A stretch of 64,000 nucleotides of DNA from Rhodococcus opacus B4 (GCF_000010805.1 NC_012522.1:2790001-2854000), one strand, 5' to 3'. Shown: positions 47,802-56,213, numbered from the stretch's first letter. The notes: a model not told the origin generated them from the letters alone. Program-made: numbers and translations.

Positions 47802-48563
47802 TCAGTGCCGCGATCCGCGCGTTATCGCGCGGGTGATGCCGCGCGACGCCGTCGTCAGCGCCGCCACCACCGACTGCGGGTTCGCCTGGTCGTGCGGGAT
47901 GACGACAGACAGCGCGGCGATCACCCGTCCTCCGTCGCTGTCCCGCACGGGCACAGCGACTCCCGTCGCGCCGGGGGTGATGAGACCGGCGGCCACCGCG
48001 AAATGCTGATGGCGCACCTCGGCGAGGAGACGCCGCATCTGCTCGGGATCGGTGACGGTGGCGTCGGTGTACCGTTCGAGCGGCTCCGACAGCAACTCGT
48101 CCTGCACGTCGCGGGAGGCGTGGGCCATCAGGACCAGACCGGACGAGCAGGCGTGCACCGGCAGTCGTCCGGCGATCTTGGTGACGTTGACGACGGAGCC
48201 GCGGGTGGAGAGCCGTTCGACGAACAGCACCTCGTTGCCGTCGAGGACGCCCAGCTGAGTGTGCTGTTTGATCGCGGCGTTCACGTCTTCCATGAACGGC
48301 ATCGCGGCCTCGCGCAGGCTGAGGGTGTGCGAGCCGCGGGAGCCCAGCTCCCACATCCGCACCCCGATGCTGATGCGGGTGTCGTTGCGTTCGAGGAGGC
48401 GGTACTTCACGAGTTCGCCGACGATGCGGTGCGCCGTCGCGACGGGGAGGTCGGACCGGCGCGCGATGTCGGACACCGACAGGGACGGTGTGTCCGCGTC
48501 GAAGGAGGACAAGACCCTCACGACGCGGGCAGTGACCGATTCTCCTGTCGGTGTCCGTGACAT
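47802..48563 (-). CDS. IclR-family regulator
   Basis: 253 residues. N-terminal winged helix (ARVVRVLSSFDADTPSLSVS, LPVATAHRIVGELVKYRLLE) and an effector domain from about 90 (NVTKIAGRLPVHACSSGLVL, AAGLITPGATGVAVPVRDSD). Lies between the MHS transporter and the FAD-dehydrogenase operon, all on the minus strand, and is expected to control both in response to their substrate. Confidence 0.9.
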   Translation of the reverse strand: MSRTPTGESVTARVVRVLSSFDADTPSLSVSDIARRSDLPVATAHRIVGELVKYRLLERNDTRISIGVRMWELGSRGSHTLSLREAAMPFMEDVNAAIKQHTQLGVLDGNEVLFVERLSTRGSVVNVTKIAGRLPVHACSSGLVLMAHASRDVQDELLSEPLERYTDATVTDPEQMRRLLAEVRHQHFAVAAGLITPGATGVAVPVRDSDGGRVIAALSVVIPHDQANPQSVVAALTTASRGITRAITRGSRH

Positions 48564-48581
48564 CGCCCCATTGTCCTCCGG

Positions 48582-49937
48582 CTACTCCCGCGAGGTCGAC
48601 GGACGCCCGAGTTCGGCCAGCGGCACCCGGTACGTCTCGCGGGCGGTGAAGGCGGCCACGGACGAGATCAGCATGCAGAGCGCCGTGAAGACGGCGACCG
48701 GCACCCACGCGTTCACCCCGGTCCCCAGCAGCGCCCAGCCGATCGCCGGGGCGAAACCGGCGATGAGGAAACCGATCTGCGTGCCGACGGCGAACCCGGA
48801 ATATCGCACGGGCGCAGCGAACATCTCGGTGAAGAAGCTCGGCCACAGGCCGTTCACCATCGAGTAGAACAACGTCATCGTGAGCAGAGCAGCGAGGAAG
48901 ATCAGCGGAACGGAGCCGACCGAGATGGCCCAGAAGTACCCGAAGATCGTCACGCCGCACCCGAGAGCGCCGGTGATCCACACGGGGCGGCGCCCGACGC
49001 GGTCCGACAACTTGGCGAGCAGCGGTATCGCGACGATGGAACCCGCGATCGACGCCGACGACGCCCACAGCATCGTGGTCCGGTCGATGCCGACGTCGGG
49101 TCCGGTGGCGTAGGCGAGCCCGAAGACGGTGAACACCGTCTGCCCGACGGCGAACAGCGAGCACAGGGCGATCCGCAGAACGTCCCGCCACTGGGTGGTC
49201 ACGACGGTGACGACGGGCAGCTTCTGCACTTCCGCGTGCTCACGCGACTCCTCGAACACCGGGGTCTCGTCGAGCTTGGTGCGCACGAAGTAGGCGACCA
49301 CGAGCATCACGGCGCTGCACCAGAACGGGATTCGCCATCCCCAGCTGTCGAGCTGGTCCTTCGGCAGCGCGGCCACGGGGATGAAGACGAGGGTCGCGAG
49401 CACCATCCCGGCGGCGTAACCCGTCATGGTGAAGCTGGTGAAGAAGGCCCGCCGCCCCTCGGGTGAGTGCTCGAGCGTGAGCGTGCTGGCGCCCGCCGCC
49501 TCGCCGCCCGCCGAGAATCCCTGCGCGAGGCGGCACAGGACGAGCAGGATCGGGGCGGCGATGCCGATCTGCTCGTACGTGGGCAGGAAGCCGATCGCGA
49601 GACTCGACAGGCCCATGATGAGCAGCGTCAGCAACAGAATCTTCTTACGGCCCAGCTTGTCTCCGAAATGGCCCAGCACGATTCCGCCGACCGGCCGGGC
49701 CACGTAACCGACGCCGAACGTCGCGAGCGCGGCGACCGTGCCGATCGCGTCGTTGCCGGCCGGGAAGAACGTGTGCCCGAAGACCAGGGCCGCGGCGGAT
49801 CCGTAGATGAAGAAGTCGTAATACTCGAGCGCGCTGCCGAGGAACGACGCGAGCGCCGCCTTCTTCGGCGTCTTCGCGACGGCGGTGGGGGGCGTCTCGG
49901 ACGTCGGACTTTCGTGCGTCACGGCGGATACGTTCAT
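48582..49937 (-). CDS. MFS metabolite:H+ symporter (MHS/shikimate-type)
   Basis: 451 residues from ATG at 49937 (AGGAGAGCCG upstream). Twelve helices; ALASFLGSALEYYDFFIYGS opening, RPVGGIVLGHFGDKLGRKKI (motif A) and RLAQGFSAGGEAAGASTLTL are hallmarks of the MHS family that carries shikimate, alpha-ketoglutarate or proline betaine. It ends 18 bp before the IclR gene. A hydroxylated or carboxylated cyclic acid would suit the neighbouring dehydrogenase operon. Confidence 0.87.
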   Translation of the reverse strand: MNVSAVTHESPTSETPPTAVAKTPKKAALASFLGSALEYYDFFIYGSAAALVFGHTFFPAGNDAIGTVAALATFGVGYVARPVGGIVLGHFGDKLGRKKILLLTLLIMGLSSLAIGFLPTYEQIGIAAPILLVLCRLAQGFSAGGEAAGASTLTLEHSPEGRRAFFTSFTMTGYAAGMVLATLVFIPVAALPKDQLDSWGWRIPFWCSAVMLVVAYFVRTKLDETPVFEESREHAEVQKLPVVTVVTTQWRDVLRIALCSLFAVGQTVFTVFGLAYATGPDVGIDRTTMLWASSASIAGSIVAIPLLAKLSDRVGRRPVWITGALGCGVTIFGYFWAISVGSVPLIFLAALLTMTLFYSMVNGLWPSFFTEMFAAPVRYSGFAVGTQIGFLIAGFAPAIGWALLGTGVNAWVPVAVFTALCMLISSVAAFTARETYRVPLAELGRPSTSRE

Positions 49938-50011
49938 CGGCTCTCCTGCGATCGGGCCTGGCGTGGTGGAACTCAACGTGCCAACCGCCGGTACGCGTGC
50001 GCAACGTCACA

Positions 50012-50024
50012 TCCATCCATTGGA
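50012..50024. promoter_or_regulatory. 13-bp motif upstream of the MHS transporter gene
   Basis: TCCATCCATTGGA, 75 bp upstream of the transporter start and the exact reverse complement of the motif at 47779-47791. Candidate site for the IclR regulator encoded between them. Confidence 0.5.
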
Positions 50025-50049
50025 AAGCCGGCGGTGCTCCGCCCCTCTC

Positions 50050-50100
50050 GGACGAACGGGACGCTCGTAGCGTCAGATCGAACGAGCGTCCCGTTCGTCC
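50050..50100 (-). terminator. perfect 19-bp stem-loop after the secreted-protein gene
   Basis: GGACGAACGGGACGCTCGT (50050-50068) pairs without mismatch with 50082-50100 across a 13-nt loop. It begins 22 bp past the stop of the gene ending at 50122 and precedes the transporter promoter on the same strand. Confidence 0.75.
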
Positions 50101-50121
50101 AGGCACCGGCAGCGCCTACGG

Positions 50122-51393
50122 CTACGCCGGCGACAGCTCCCAGCCGGTGCTCATGTCCCGGGCGAGGTCGGGCACCCGACGCAGCACCCGCTGACTCTCG
50201 ACGAAGTCGCGGAACGGGATCGCGAGCAGAGCGCGCAATTCGCCCGGGCGGCCCTCGGCGAGGCGCTGGTAGGACGAGGCGATGTCGCTGACGATGTACT
50301 GCCAGCGCGGCTCCCGATCGGCCCAGTTGAAGCCGGGCAGCGGTGTCCGGAGACGGTAGTCCGCGCCGTTCACGTCACCCGTCACCGACATCGGCGTCAC
50401 CCTGCCCGGCGCGCGCGAGCCGGGAACTGAGGGCTGTGCCGCGACGGTGGTGGCGTACGTGAGCGCCCGGCCGATGCCGTGGCGCGCCGCCGCGGTGACG
50501 TCCCACTGGTCGGCGATGATCTGATTCTGTTCCCGCGACGCCATCCGGAACAGGGCATCGACGTATCCCCCGGGCGTGCCGGCGAAGATGCCGTTCCAGG
50601 CGATCTCGGCATTTTCGTCGAGCAGTCCCGCGGCGGCCATCTCCTCGATTGCGGCCCTGCCCTCGTTCAGGTACGCCTCGTGCATGGGCACCATGTCGAA
50701 GTAGATGTGCTTCTGCATCATCAGCAGGCGTTTCTGATACCAGTCCAGGTCTTCGGCGGTCATCGCCGGGCCGAGGGTGGCGAGCATTCTCGGGTCCGAG
50801 GGCAGGAGCGTCATCGCCTCGCCGGGCAACCCGCCGGCCGCGGACGCGACGGCGGTGCCGAGCGTGTGGACGGCGTCCACGCCGAGCACCGTCCGGCCGA
50901 GGTCGAGGTCCCAGAAACCCGCGGCGAACGAGCCTCCCGCCAGCCCCGCCATGCCCGACCAGTAGAGCTCGGCGCGCTGGAGTTGATAGCGGCCGTAGTT
51001 CTCGTACACCCGGTCGACCACCGCCGCGTTGGCGATCAGCCCGGCGTTCGGATCCCACCCAGCGAGGTCGATGCCCGACGCCTCGGATCCTCGAGCCAGC
51101 CAATACTGTTGCAGCAGAGCGGAGTACCTGGTCGGCGCGACGCCGTCGGAGCGGGCGGCGGCCAGCGCGGCACCGAGCGGGGCCGAGTCGGTGGGCAGCC
51201 GGGGGTCGAGACCGCCGATCGACTCCGCCGCGGCATTCGCGGGCGTGAGGTCGAGGAGGTCCGCGTAGCCGTCTGCGTGCGCGACGTTCGGTGCCGGACC
51301 GGCCAACGCGAGGACCCCGAGCAACGCGACGAGCACCCCGCGGATCGTCGTGTTGCGGACCCAAGGTGATTGGCAGTGCACAGCACCGGGCAT
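50122..51393 (-). CDS. secreted protein of unknown function
   Basis: 423 residues. A hydrophobic segment TTIRGVLVALLGVLALAGPA with cleavage probably after NVAHA (about 40) marks export. The mature part is largely helical, rich in Trp/Tyr (YYWSGMAGLAG-like stretches, WYQKRLLMMQKHIYFDMVPM) and has no recognisable catalytic motif or Cys. No clear relation to neighbours; TetR lies upstream on the same strand, separated by a terminator. I do not recognise the family. Confidence 0.7.
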   Translation of the reverse strand: MPGAVHCQSPWVRNTTIRGVLVALLGVLALAGPAPNVAHADGYADLLDLTPANAAAESIGGLDPRLPTDSAPLGAALAAARSDGVAPTRYSALLQQYWLARGSEASGIDLAGWDPNAGLIANAAVVDRVYENYGRYQLQRAELYWSGMAGLAGGSFAAGFWDLDLGRTVLGVDAVHTLGTAVASAAGGLPGEAMTLLPSDPRMLATLGPAMTAEDLDWYQKRLLMMQKHIYFDMVPMHEAYLNEGRAAIEEMAAAGLLDENAEIAWNGIFAGTPGGYVDALFRMASREQNQIIADQWDVTAAARHGIGRALTYATTVAAQPSVPGSRAPGRVTPMSVTGDVNGADYRLRTPLPGFNWADREPRWQYIVSDIASSYQRLAEGRPGELRALLAIPFRDFVESQRVLRRVPDLARDMSTGWELSPA

Positions 51394-51429
51394 GTCAGGT
51401 ATTTAACAACATATATGTGATTGTGTCCG

Positions 51430-51567
51430 GGGTTTGCCGAGATTCACCCCCACGTGAGTGCTGAAGAGTCCCCCGGCACGCAATGCGACTCACGTCAGGG
51501 GTTTGCCGAGATTCACCCCCACGTGAGTGCTGAAGAGTCCCCCGGCACGCAACGCCACTCACGTGGG
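51430..51567. repeat. two tandem 69-bp repeats holding a terminator hairpin
   Basis: The 55-bp block beginning GGGGTTTGCCGAGATTCACC occurs at 51430-51484 and again at 51499-51553 without change, followed by similar 14-bp tails (GCGACTCACGT, GCCACTCACGT). Each unit contains CACGTGAGTG facing ACTCACGT. Lies between tetR and the secreted-protein gene. Confidence 0.85.
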
Positions 51568-51568
51568 G
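51518..51568 (-). terminator. hairpin overlapping the tetR stop codon
   Basis: CCCCACGTGAGTG (51518-51530) pairs with CACTCACGTGGGG (51556-51568). On the minus strand the TetR stop TGA is part of the GTGAGTG arm. The neighbouring repeat unit offers a second, weaker copy. Confidence 0.65.
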
Positions 51569-52206
51569 CCGAGTTCACCCAGGACGGCAGAGAGGATGAT
51601 GTGCGCGCTGGCGATGACCGTCTCGATCGGCTGAGGGTTCTCCGACAGCACCCATTGCTGGGCGATCATCAACACCGCTCCGACCAGGCCGGTCGCGAGG
51701 GTGCGGAGGTGGAAGTCAGGGAACGCGGCACGGTCGACGGCCGGACCGATGACGACGAGCACGGCGTCCACGAACGACCGCGTGACGCGGCGGTAGGCGT
51801 TGTCGACCTCCGGGCCGACGCCGAGGACCTCCTGGAACGCAATCCGTGAAATCCGCGGGTCGTCCGCGACGGACCGAAAGAACGCGGTCAGCGCCCCACG
51901 GACCCGGGCGTCCAGATCGGCGCCCCCCTCCACCGCGCCGCGCAGGACGCTGTCCCGGAGACTGTCGGTCACGCTCGCGTACGCCGCCAGCAGCAGGGCC
52001 TCACTGTCGTCGAACGACTCGTAGAAATAGCGCTTGGTGAGCCCGGCGGTCGCGCAGATCTTCCCGACCGTCGCGGACCGGTATCCGCTGGTCCCGAACA
52101 CCTCGACGGCGGCGTCGACGAGGCGCGCGCGCCGTTCTTCCTGACGCTGGCGAGGGCCCGCACCGCGGTAGGTGCGGCCCGTCTCGTCGAGCCTGGGCGA
52201 ACTCAC
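51559..52206 (-). CDS. TetR-family regulator
   Basis: 215 residues from GTG at 52206. HTH at about 20-65: RARLVDAAVEVFGTSGYRSA, then VGKICATAGLTKRYFYESFD. The ligand domain (about 80-215) is helical. Divergent from the SDR/monooxygenase operon with an inverted repeat between (52220-52258), so it probably represses that operon. It is not obviously EthR, although the operon contains an EthA-like enzyme. Confidence 0.88.
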   Translation of the reverse strand: MSSPRLDETGRTYRGAGPRQRQEERRARLVDAAVEVFGTSGYRSATVGKICATAGLTKRYFYESFDDSEALLLAAYASVTDSLRDSVLRGAVEGGADLDARVRGALTAFFRSVADDPRISRIAFQEVLGVGPEVDNAYRRVTRSFVDAVLVVIGPAVDRAAFPDFHLRTLATGLVGAVLMIAQQWVLSENPQPIETVIASAHIILSAVLGELGPT

Positions 52207-52219
52207 TCCCCAATATTGA

Positions 52220-52258
52220 CACCGCACAGTTCCAGATACAAACTGACACTGTCCGGTG
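52220..52258. promoter_or_regulatory. inverted repeat in the tetR/SDR divergent region
   Basis: CACCGCACAG (52220-52229) and CTGTCCGGTG (52249-52258) match in 9 of 10 pairs across 19 nt, centrally between the TetR and SDR starts. Candidate TetR operator; the long spacer could also mean two half-operators. Confidence 0.5.
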
Positions 52259-52282
52259 CCAGATCACACGCCAGGAGATCCC

Positions 52283-53176
52283 ATGCCCACGCTCAGGAAC
52301 AAAGTCGCACTCGTCACCGGCGCCGCGCGGGGCATCGGAGCCGCAACGTCCCGCGCACTCGCCCGCAAGGGCGTCAAACTGATCCTGATCGATCTGGACG
52401 CCGGACCGCTGAAGGCCCTCGCCGCCGAACTCGGTGCCGACGTCGCGCTCGACGTGGCCGCCGACGTCTGCGACCTGGCCGCCGTGCAGAAGGCCGTCGA
52501 CGCCGGAGTCGCGAAGTTCGGCGGCATCGACCTCGTTGTCGCGAACGCCGGCATCGCCAGTTACGGCTCGGTGATGCAGGTCGATCCGGCCACGTTCAAG
52601 CGGGTCATCGACATCAACATCCTCGGCGTCTTCCACACCGTCCGAGCCGCGCTACCGTCCGTGATCGAGCGCAAGGGCTACATCCTGGTCGTCTCGTCGC
52701 TCGCCGCATTCGCGCCCGCACCCGGACTGGCCGCGTACAACACGAGCAAGGCCGGCATCGAGCATTTCGCCAACACCCTTCGTCTCGAAGTCGCGCACCA
52801 CGGCGTCGCCGTGGGCTCGGCCCACATGTCGTGGATCGACACACCGCTCGTTCAGGATGCAAAAGCCGACCTCACCGCATTCAACCAACTTCTCGCCGTC
52901 CTGCCGGGACCGCTCGGCAAGACGACGTCGGTGGACGCATGCGTCGACGCGTTCGTCGACGCCCTTGCCGGGCGTAAGCGCCGCGTCTACGTGCCGCGGT
53001 GGGTCGAGCTCGTCAGCTGGCTGAAAGCGGTGGTGACGTCGCCAATCGGGGATCGCAGCCTGCTGCCACACGTCCCGGAGATCCTGCCGCGGATGGACGA
53101 GGAGGTCGCGAAACTCGGACGCTCCACCAGCGCACGTAATGTCGCTCTCGACGACGTCGCCGTAGACCCGAAATAG
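52283..53176 (+). CDS. short-chain dehydrogenase/reductase
   Basis: 297 residues from ATG at 52283 (AGGAG upstream). NAD(P) motif TGAARGIGAATSRALARKGV, then LIDLDAG (Asp favours NAD), ANAGIASYG, catalytic Ser in LVVSSLAAFAP and YNTSKAGIEHFANTLRLEV. A C-terminal extension (about 250-297) exceeds the classical 250. It precedes the Baeyer-Villiger monooxygenase by 29 bp; alcohol oxidation to a ketone followed by oxygen insertion is the natural pairing. Confidence 0.88.
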   Translation: MPTLRNKVALVTGAARGIGAATSRALARKGVKLILIDLDAGPLKALAAELGADVALDVAADVCDLAAVQKAVDAGVAKFGGIDLVVANAGIASYGSVMQVDPATFKRVIDINILGVFHTVRAALPSVIERKGYILVVSSLAAFAPAPGLAAYNTSKAGIEHFANTLRLEVAHHGVAVGSAHMSWIDTPLVQDAKADLTAFNQLLAVLPGPLGKTTSVDACVDAFVDALAGRKRRVYVPRWVELVSWLKAVVTSPIGDRSLLPHVPEILPRMDEEVAKLGRSTSARNVALDDVAVDPK

Positions 53177-53205
53177 CCCCCGCCCCACCCAGGGAGAGAG
53201 TGTTC

Positions 53206-54711
53206 ATGTCACAGACCGATATCCCCGCCGACACCGCCGGCGCGAAGGCTCCCGTCGAACATCTCGACATGCTGATCATCGGTGCCGGACTGTCCGGGAT
53301 CGGGGCCGCGTACCACCTGCAGGACAGATTCCCCGGCCGGACGTACGCGATCCTGGAGAGCCGCGAGTCGATCGGCGGAACGTGGGACCTGTTCCGCTAC
53401 CCCGGCATTCGGTCCGACTCCGACATGTACACCCTCGGCTACCGGTTCCGGCCGTGGGAGAACGACAAGTCGATCGCCGACGGTCCCTCGATCCTCGAGT
53501 ACGTCAAGGACACGGCGGCCGACCACGGCATCGATCGGAACGTCCGGTTCCGGCATCGGGTGATTCGCGCCGAATGGTCCACCGCCGACGCGCGGTGGAC
53601 GGTCGACGCCGAGCGCACCGACACCGGCGCGACCGTCCGGTTCACCGCGAACTTCCTGATGTCCTGCAGCGGCTACTACCGCTACGACGAGGGCTACACC
53701 CCCGAGTTCCCGGGCATCGACCGGTTCGCCGGGCAGGTCGTGCACCCGCAGAAGTGGCCCGAGGACCTCGACTACGCGGGCAAGCGCGTCGTCATCATCG
53801 GGAGCGGGGCCACCGCCGTGACGCTGGCACCGTCGATGGCCGCCGAGGCCGCGCACGTGACCATGCTGCAGCGCTCGCCCACGTACATCATCTCGATGCC
53901 GGCCAAGGACAAGCTGGCCAACAAACTGCGACGCCACCTGCCCACGCGGCTCGCCTACGCGCTGACACGGTTGAAGAACGCGTCGGTGGCGACGGCGATC
54001 TACCAACTGTGCCGGCGGTACCCGGAGTTCATGAAGGGGCGTATCCGGCAACTGCAGGAGAAGTGGCTGCCGAAGGGCTACGACATCGACACCCACTTCA
54101 CGCCCCGGTACAACCCGTGGGATCAGCGACTGTGCCTCGTGCCCAACGGGGATCTGTTCCGCTCCATCCGCAACGACGAGGTCTCGATCGTGACCGATCA
54201 CATCGACACGTTCACCGACACCGGGATCACGCTGAAGTCCGGCGACGAGTTACGTGCCGACGTCGTCGTCACCGCAACGGGTTTGAACCTGCTCGCGTTC
54301 GGCGGGATGACACTCGCCGTCGACGGCCACGACATCGACCTCACCGAGACCATGGCGTACAAGGGGATGATGCTCAGCGGGGTGCCCAACTTCGCGTTCG
54401 TCCTCGGCTACACCAACGCATCCTGGACGCTCAAGGCCGACCTGGTGTGCGAATACGTCTGCCGCCTGCTCGCGCACATGGACGCAAACGGATTCGCGCA
54501 GTGCGCCCCGGAGCGGGACAGCGCGGTCGAGGAGGAGCCGTTCCTCGACTTCGCCGCCGGCTACGTGCTGCGGTCGGTGGAGTCGTTCCCCAAGCAGGGG
54601 TCGAAAGCACCGTGGCGCCTGCGGATGAACTACTTCCGCGACCTGGTGGCACTGCGGCACGGCAAGGTCGTCGACGACGCTATGCGCTTCGCACCCGTGA
54701 GTACTTGTTAA
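53206..54711 (+). CDS. EthA-like Baeyer-Villiger (flavin-containing) monooxygenase
   Basis: 501 residues from ATG at 53206 (AGGGAGAGAG upstream). FAD motif IIGAGLSGIGAAYHLQDRFP, then ESIGGTWDLFRYPGIRSDSD, the fingerprint FAGQVVHPQKWPE and second Rossmann IIGSGATAVTLAPSMAAEAA. Much of the chain (TMLQRSPTYI, HFTPRYNPWDQRLCLVPNGD, TMAYKGMMLSGVPN, YTNASWTLKADLV) matches my recollection of mycobacterial EthA, which oxidises ketones and activates ethionamide. The last four residues and stop lie inside the palindrome at 54694-54739. Confidence 0.88.
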   Translation: MSQTDIPADTAGAKAPVEHLDMLIIGAGLSGIGAAYHLQDRFPGRTYAILESRESIGGTWDLFRYPGIRSDSDMYTLGYRFRPWENDKSIADGPSILEYVKDTAADHGIDRNVRFRHRVIRAEWSTADARWTVDAERTDTGATVRFTANFLMSCSGYYRYDEGYTPEFPGIDRFAGQVVHPQKWPEDLDYAGKRVVIIGSGATAVTLAPSMAAEAAHVTMLQRSPTYIISMPAKDKLANKLRRHLPTRLAYALTRLKNASVATAIYQLCRRYPEFMKGRIRQLQEKWLPKGYDIDTHFTPRYNPWDQRLCLVPNGDLFRSIRNDEVSIVTDHIDTFTDTGITLKSGDELRADVVVTATGLNLLAFGGMTLAVDGHDIDLTETMAYKGMMLSGVPNFAFVLGYTNASWTLKADLVCEYVCRLLAHMDANGFAQCAPERDSAVEEEPFLDFAAGYVLRSVESFPKQGSKAPWRLRMNYFRDLVALRHGKVVDDAMRFAPVSTC

Positions 54712-54739
54712 CCGCCGGCGGTTAACAAGTACTCACGGG
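54694..54739. terminator. perfect 46-bp palindrome overlapping the monooxygenase stop
   Basis: CCCGTGAGTACTTGTTAACC at the left is mirrored exactly to 54739, centred on GCCGGC, with no mismatch in 23 pairs. It spans the last codons and the TAA (54709-54711). Its GTGAGT/ACTCAC foot is shared with other hairpins in the window. Confidence 0.75.
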
Positions 54740-54747
54740 GCGGAGCC

Positions 54748-54764
54748 ATTCCGACATTCGGAAT
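54748..54764. promoter_or_regulatory. inverted repeat upstream of the aromatic-acid type transporter
   Basis: ATTCCGA-CAT-TCGGAAT, a perfect 7-bp dyad about 90 bp before the transporter start. TTCCG/CGGAA dyads are typical of IclR-family operators controlling aromatic catabolism, but no such regulator is adjacent. Confidence 0.45.
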
Positions 54765-54854
54765 CGGAGTTGGAAACGGGCGGCCTGTCCGCCACGGTAG
54801 GTGAAGTCGTGAGCCACATCACAGCCCACCTCCGAGGAAGAGCAGGTTCCGCGC

Positions 54855-56201
54855 ATGCAATTAGACCTACGCGAACGCATCGACAACAGTCCGATGACGC
54901 GCTACCAATGGGGCGCCATCGCCATCTGCGGTCTACTCAACGTGCTCGACGGCTTCGACGTCCTCGTCATGGCATTCACCGCGCAGTCGGTGTCGCAGGA
55001 GTGGGACCTGTCCGGTTCCGTCGTCGGCCTCCTTCTCAGCGCCGGACTGTTCGGCATGGCCGCGGGGTCGCTGTTCCTGGCGCCGTGGGCAGACACCATC
55101 GGTCGCCGCGCCATGATCCTGCTGTGCCTGGCGCTGGCGTCGTCGGGAATGCTGCTGTCGGCGGTCAGCCAGAACGCGATGCAACTCGGCCTGCTCCGCG
55201 CTCTCACCGGGGTCGGGATCGGCGGAATCCTCGCCAGCAGCAACGTGATTGCCAGTGAGTACGCGTCGAACCGCTGGCGCGGGCTGGCCGTGAGCCTCAA
55301 TTCCACCGGGTACGCCGTCGGCGCCACCCTCGGCGGCATCATCGCCGTCGTGCTGCAGAACTCGCTCGGCTGGCGATCGGTGTTCCTGTTCGGTGGCCTG
55401 TGCACGGCCGTGATCATCCCCGTCGTCTACGCGCGGCTCCCCGAGTCGATCGACTTCCTGCTCGTCCGTCGCCCGGCCAACGCCCTCGCCCGGATCAACG
55501 CGTTCGCGCAGCGGGCCGGTCAGCCGCCCCTCGACGAACTGCCCGCACCGCGCACCGCCGCAACAGCGGACGCCGGATTCGCCGTGCGCGTGCTCCTCTC
55601 CCCGGAGCGGCGCCGCAGCACCCTCCTGGTGTGGTTCGCGTTCTTCATGGCGATGTTCGGCTTCTACTTCGTCACCAGTTGGACGCCGAAACTGCTGGTC
55701 GAGGCGGGCATGTCCGCGAACCAGGGCGTCACCGGCGGTGTCCTCCTCAACCTCGGCGGCATCTTCGGCGCCACCCTGCTCGGCGCACTGTCGGCACGGT
55801 TCGCCCTGAAGCGGGTGCTCATCGCCTACCTGGCAATCGCGGGGGTGCTGCTCGTCGTCTTCGTCCCCGCCACCGCATCGATCGTCATCGCGTTCGGGCT
55901 CGGTGCCCTGATCGGCGTGTTCGCCAACGGCTGCATCGCCGGGCTGTACGCGATCACGCCGTCGGTCTACTCCCCGGCAGTCCGGGCCACCGGAGTCGGC
56001 TGGGGCATCGGCATCGGTCGCGTCGGCGCCATCGCGTCCCCGATCGTCGCGGGCGCCCTCCTCGACCGGGACTGGTCGCCCACGCAGCTGTACATCCTGG
56101 TCGCCGCCTCCTTCGCCCTCGCCGGACTCGCCGTGTCGCGGTTGCGGTTCGAGAAGACCGCCGTGGACGCCACCGCGGACGCACCGCTGACCACCCACTG
56201 A
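54855..56201 (+). CDS. MFS aromatic acid:H+ symporter-like (AAHS family)
   Basis: 448 residues. Twelve helices; GLLNVLDGFDVLVMAFTAQS in helix 1 and APWADTIGRRAMILLCLALA (motif A) are characteristic of PcaK/BenK/MhpT-type carriers; GVGIGGILASSNVIASEYAS follows in helix 4. It stands alone, closed by hairpins on both sides, so its substrate must be used by enzymes encoded elsewhere. A TTCCGA dyad lies upstream. Confidence 0.85.
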   Translation: MQLDLRERIDNSPMTRYQWGAIAICGLLNVLDGFDVLVMAFTAQSVSQEWDLSGSVVGLLLSAGLFGMAAGSLFLAPWADTIGRRAMILLCLALASSGMLLSAVSQNAMQLGLLRALTGVGIGGILASSNVIASEYASNRWRGLAVSLNSTGYAVGATLGGIIAVVLQNSLGWRSVFLFGGLCTAVIIPVVYARLPESIDFLLVRRPANALARINAFAQRAGQPPLDELPAPRTAATADAGFAVRVLLSPERRRSTLLVWFAFFMAMFGFYFVTSWTPKLLVEAGMSANQGVTGGVLLNLGGIFGATLLGALSARFALKRVLIAYLAIAGVLLVVFVPATASIVIAFGLGALIGVFANGCIAGLYAITPSVYSPAVRATGVGWGIGIGRVGAIASPIVAGALLDRDWSPTQLYILVAASFALAGLAVSRLRFEKTAVDATADAPLTTH

Positions 56202-56213
56202 GGCGGCTCCGCC

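Noticed and set aside
51430-51567. Possible CRISPR array
   Set aside because: Only two 55-bp units with 14-bp related tails, no cas genes, and each unit holds a terminator-like stem.
51559-52206. TetR gene as an ethR orthologue
   Set aside because: Its sequence does not match what I recall of EthR beyond the general HTH, and an SDR gene separates it from the EthA-like gene.
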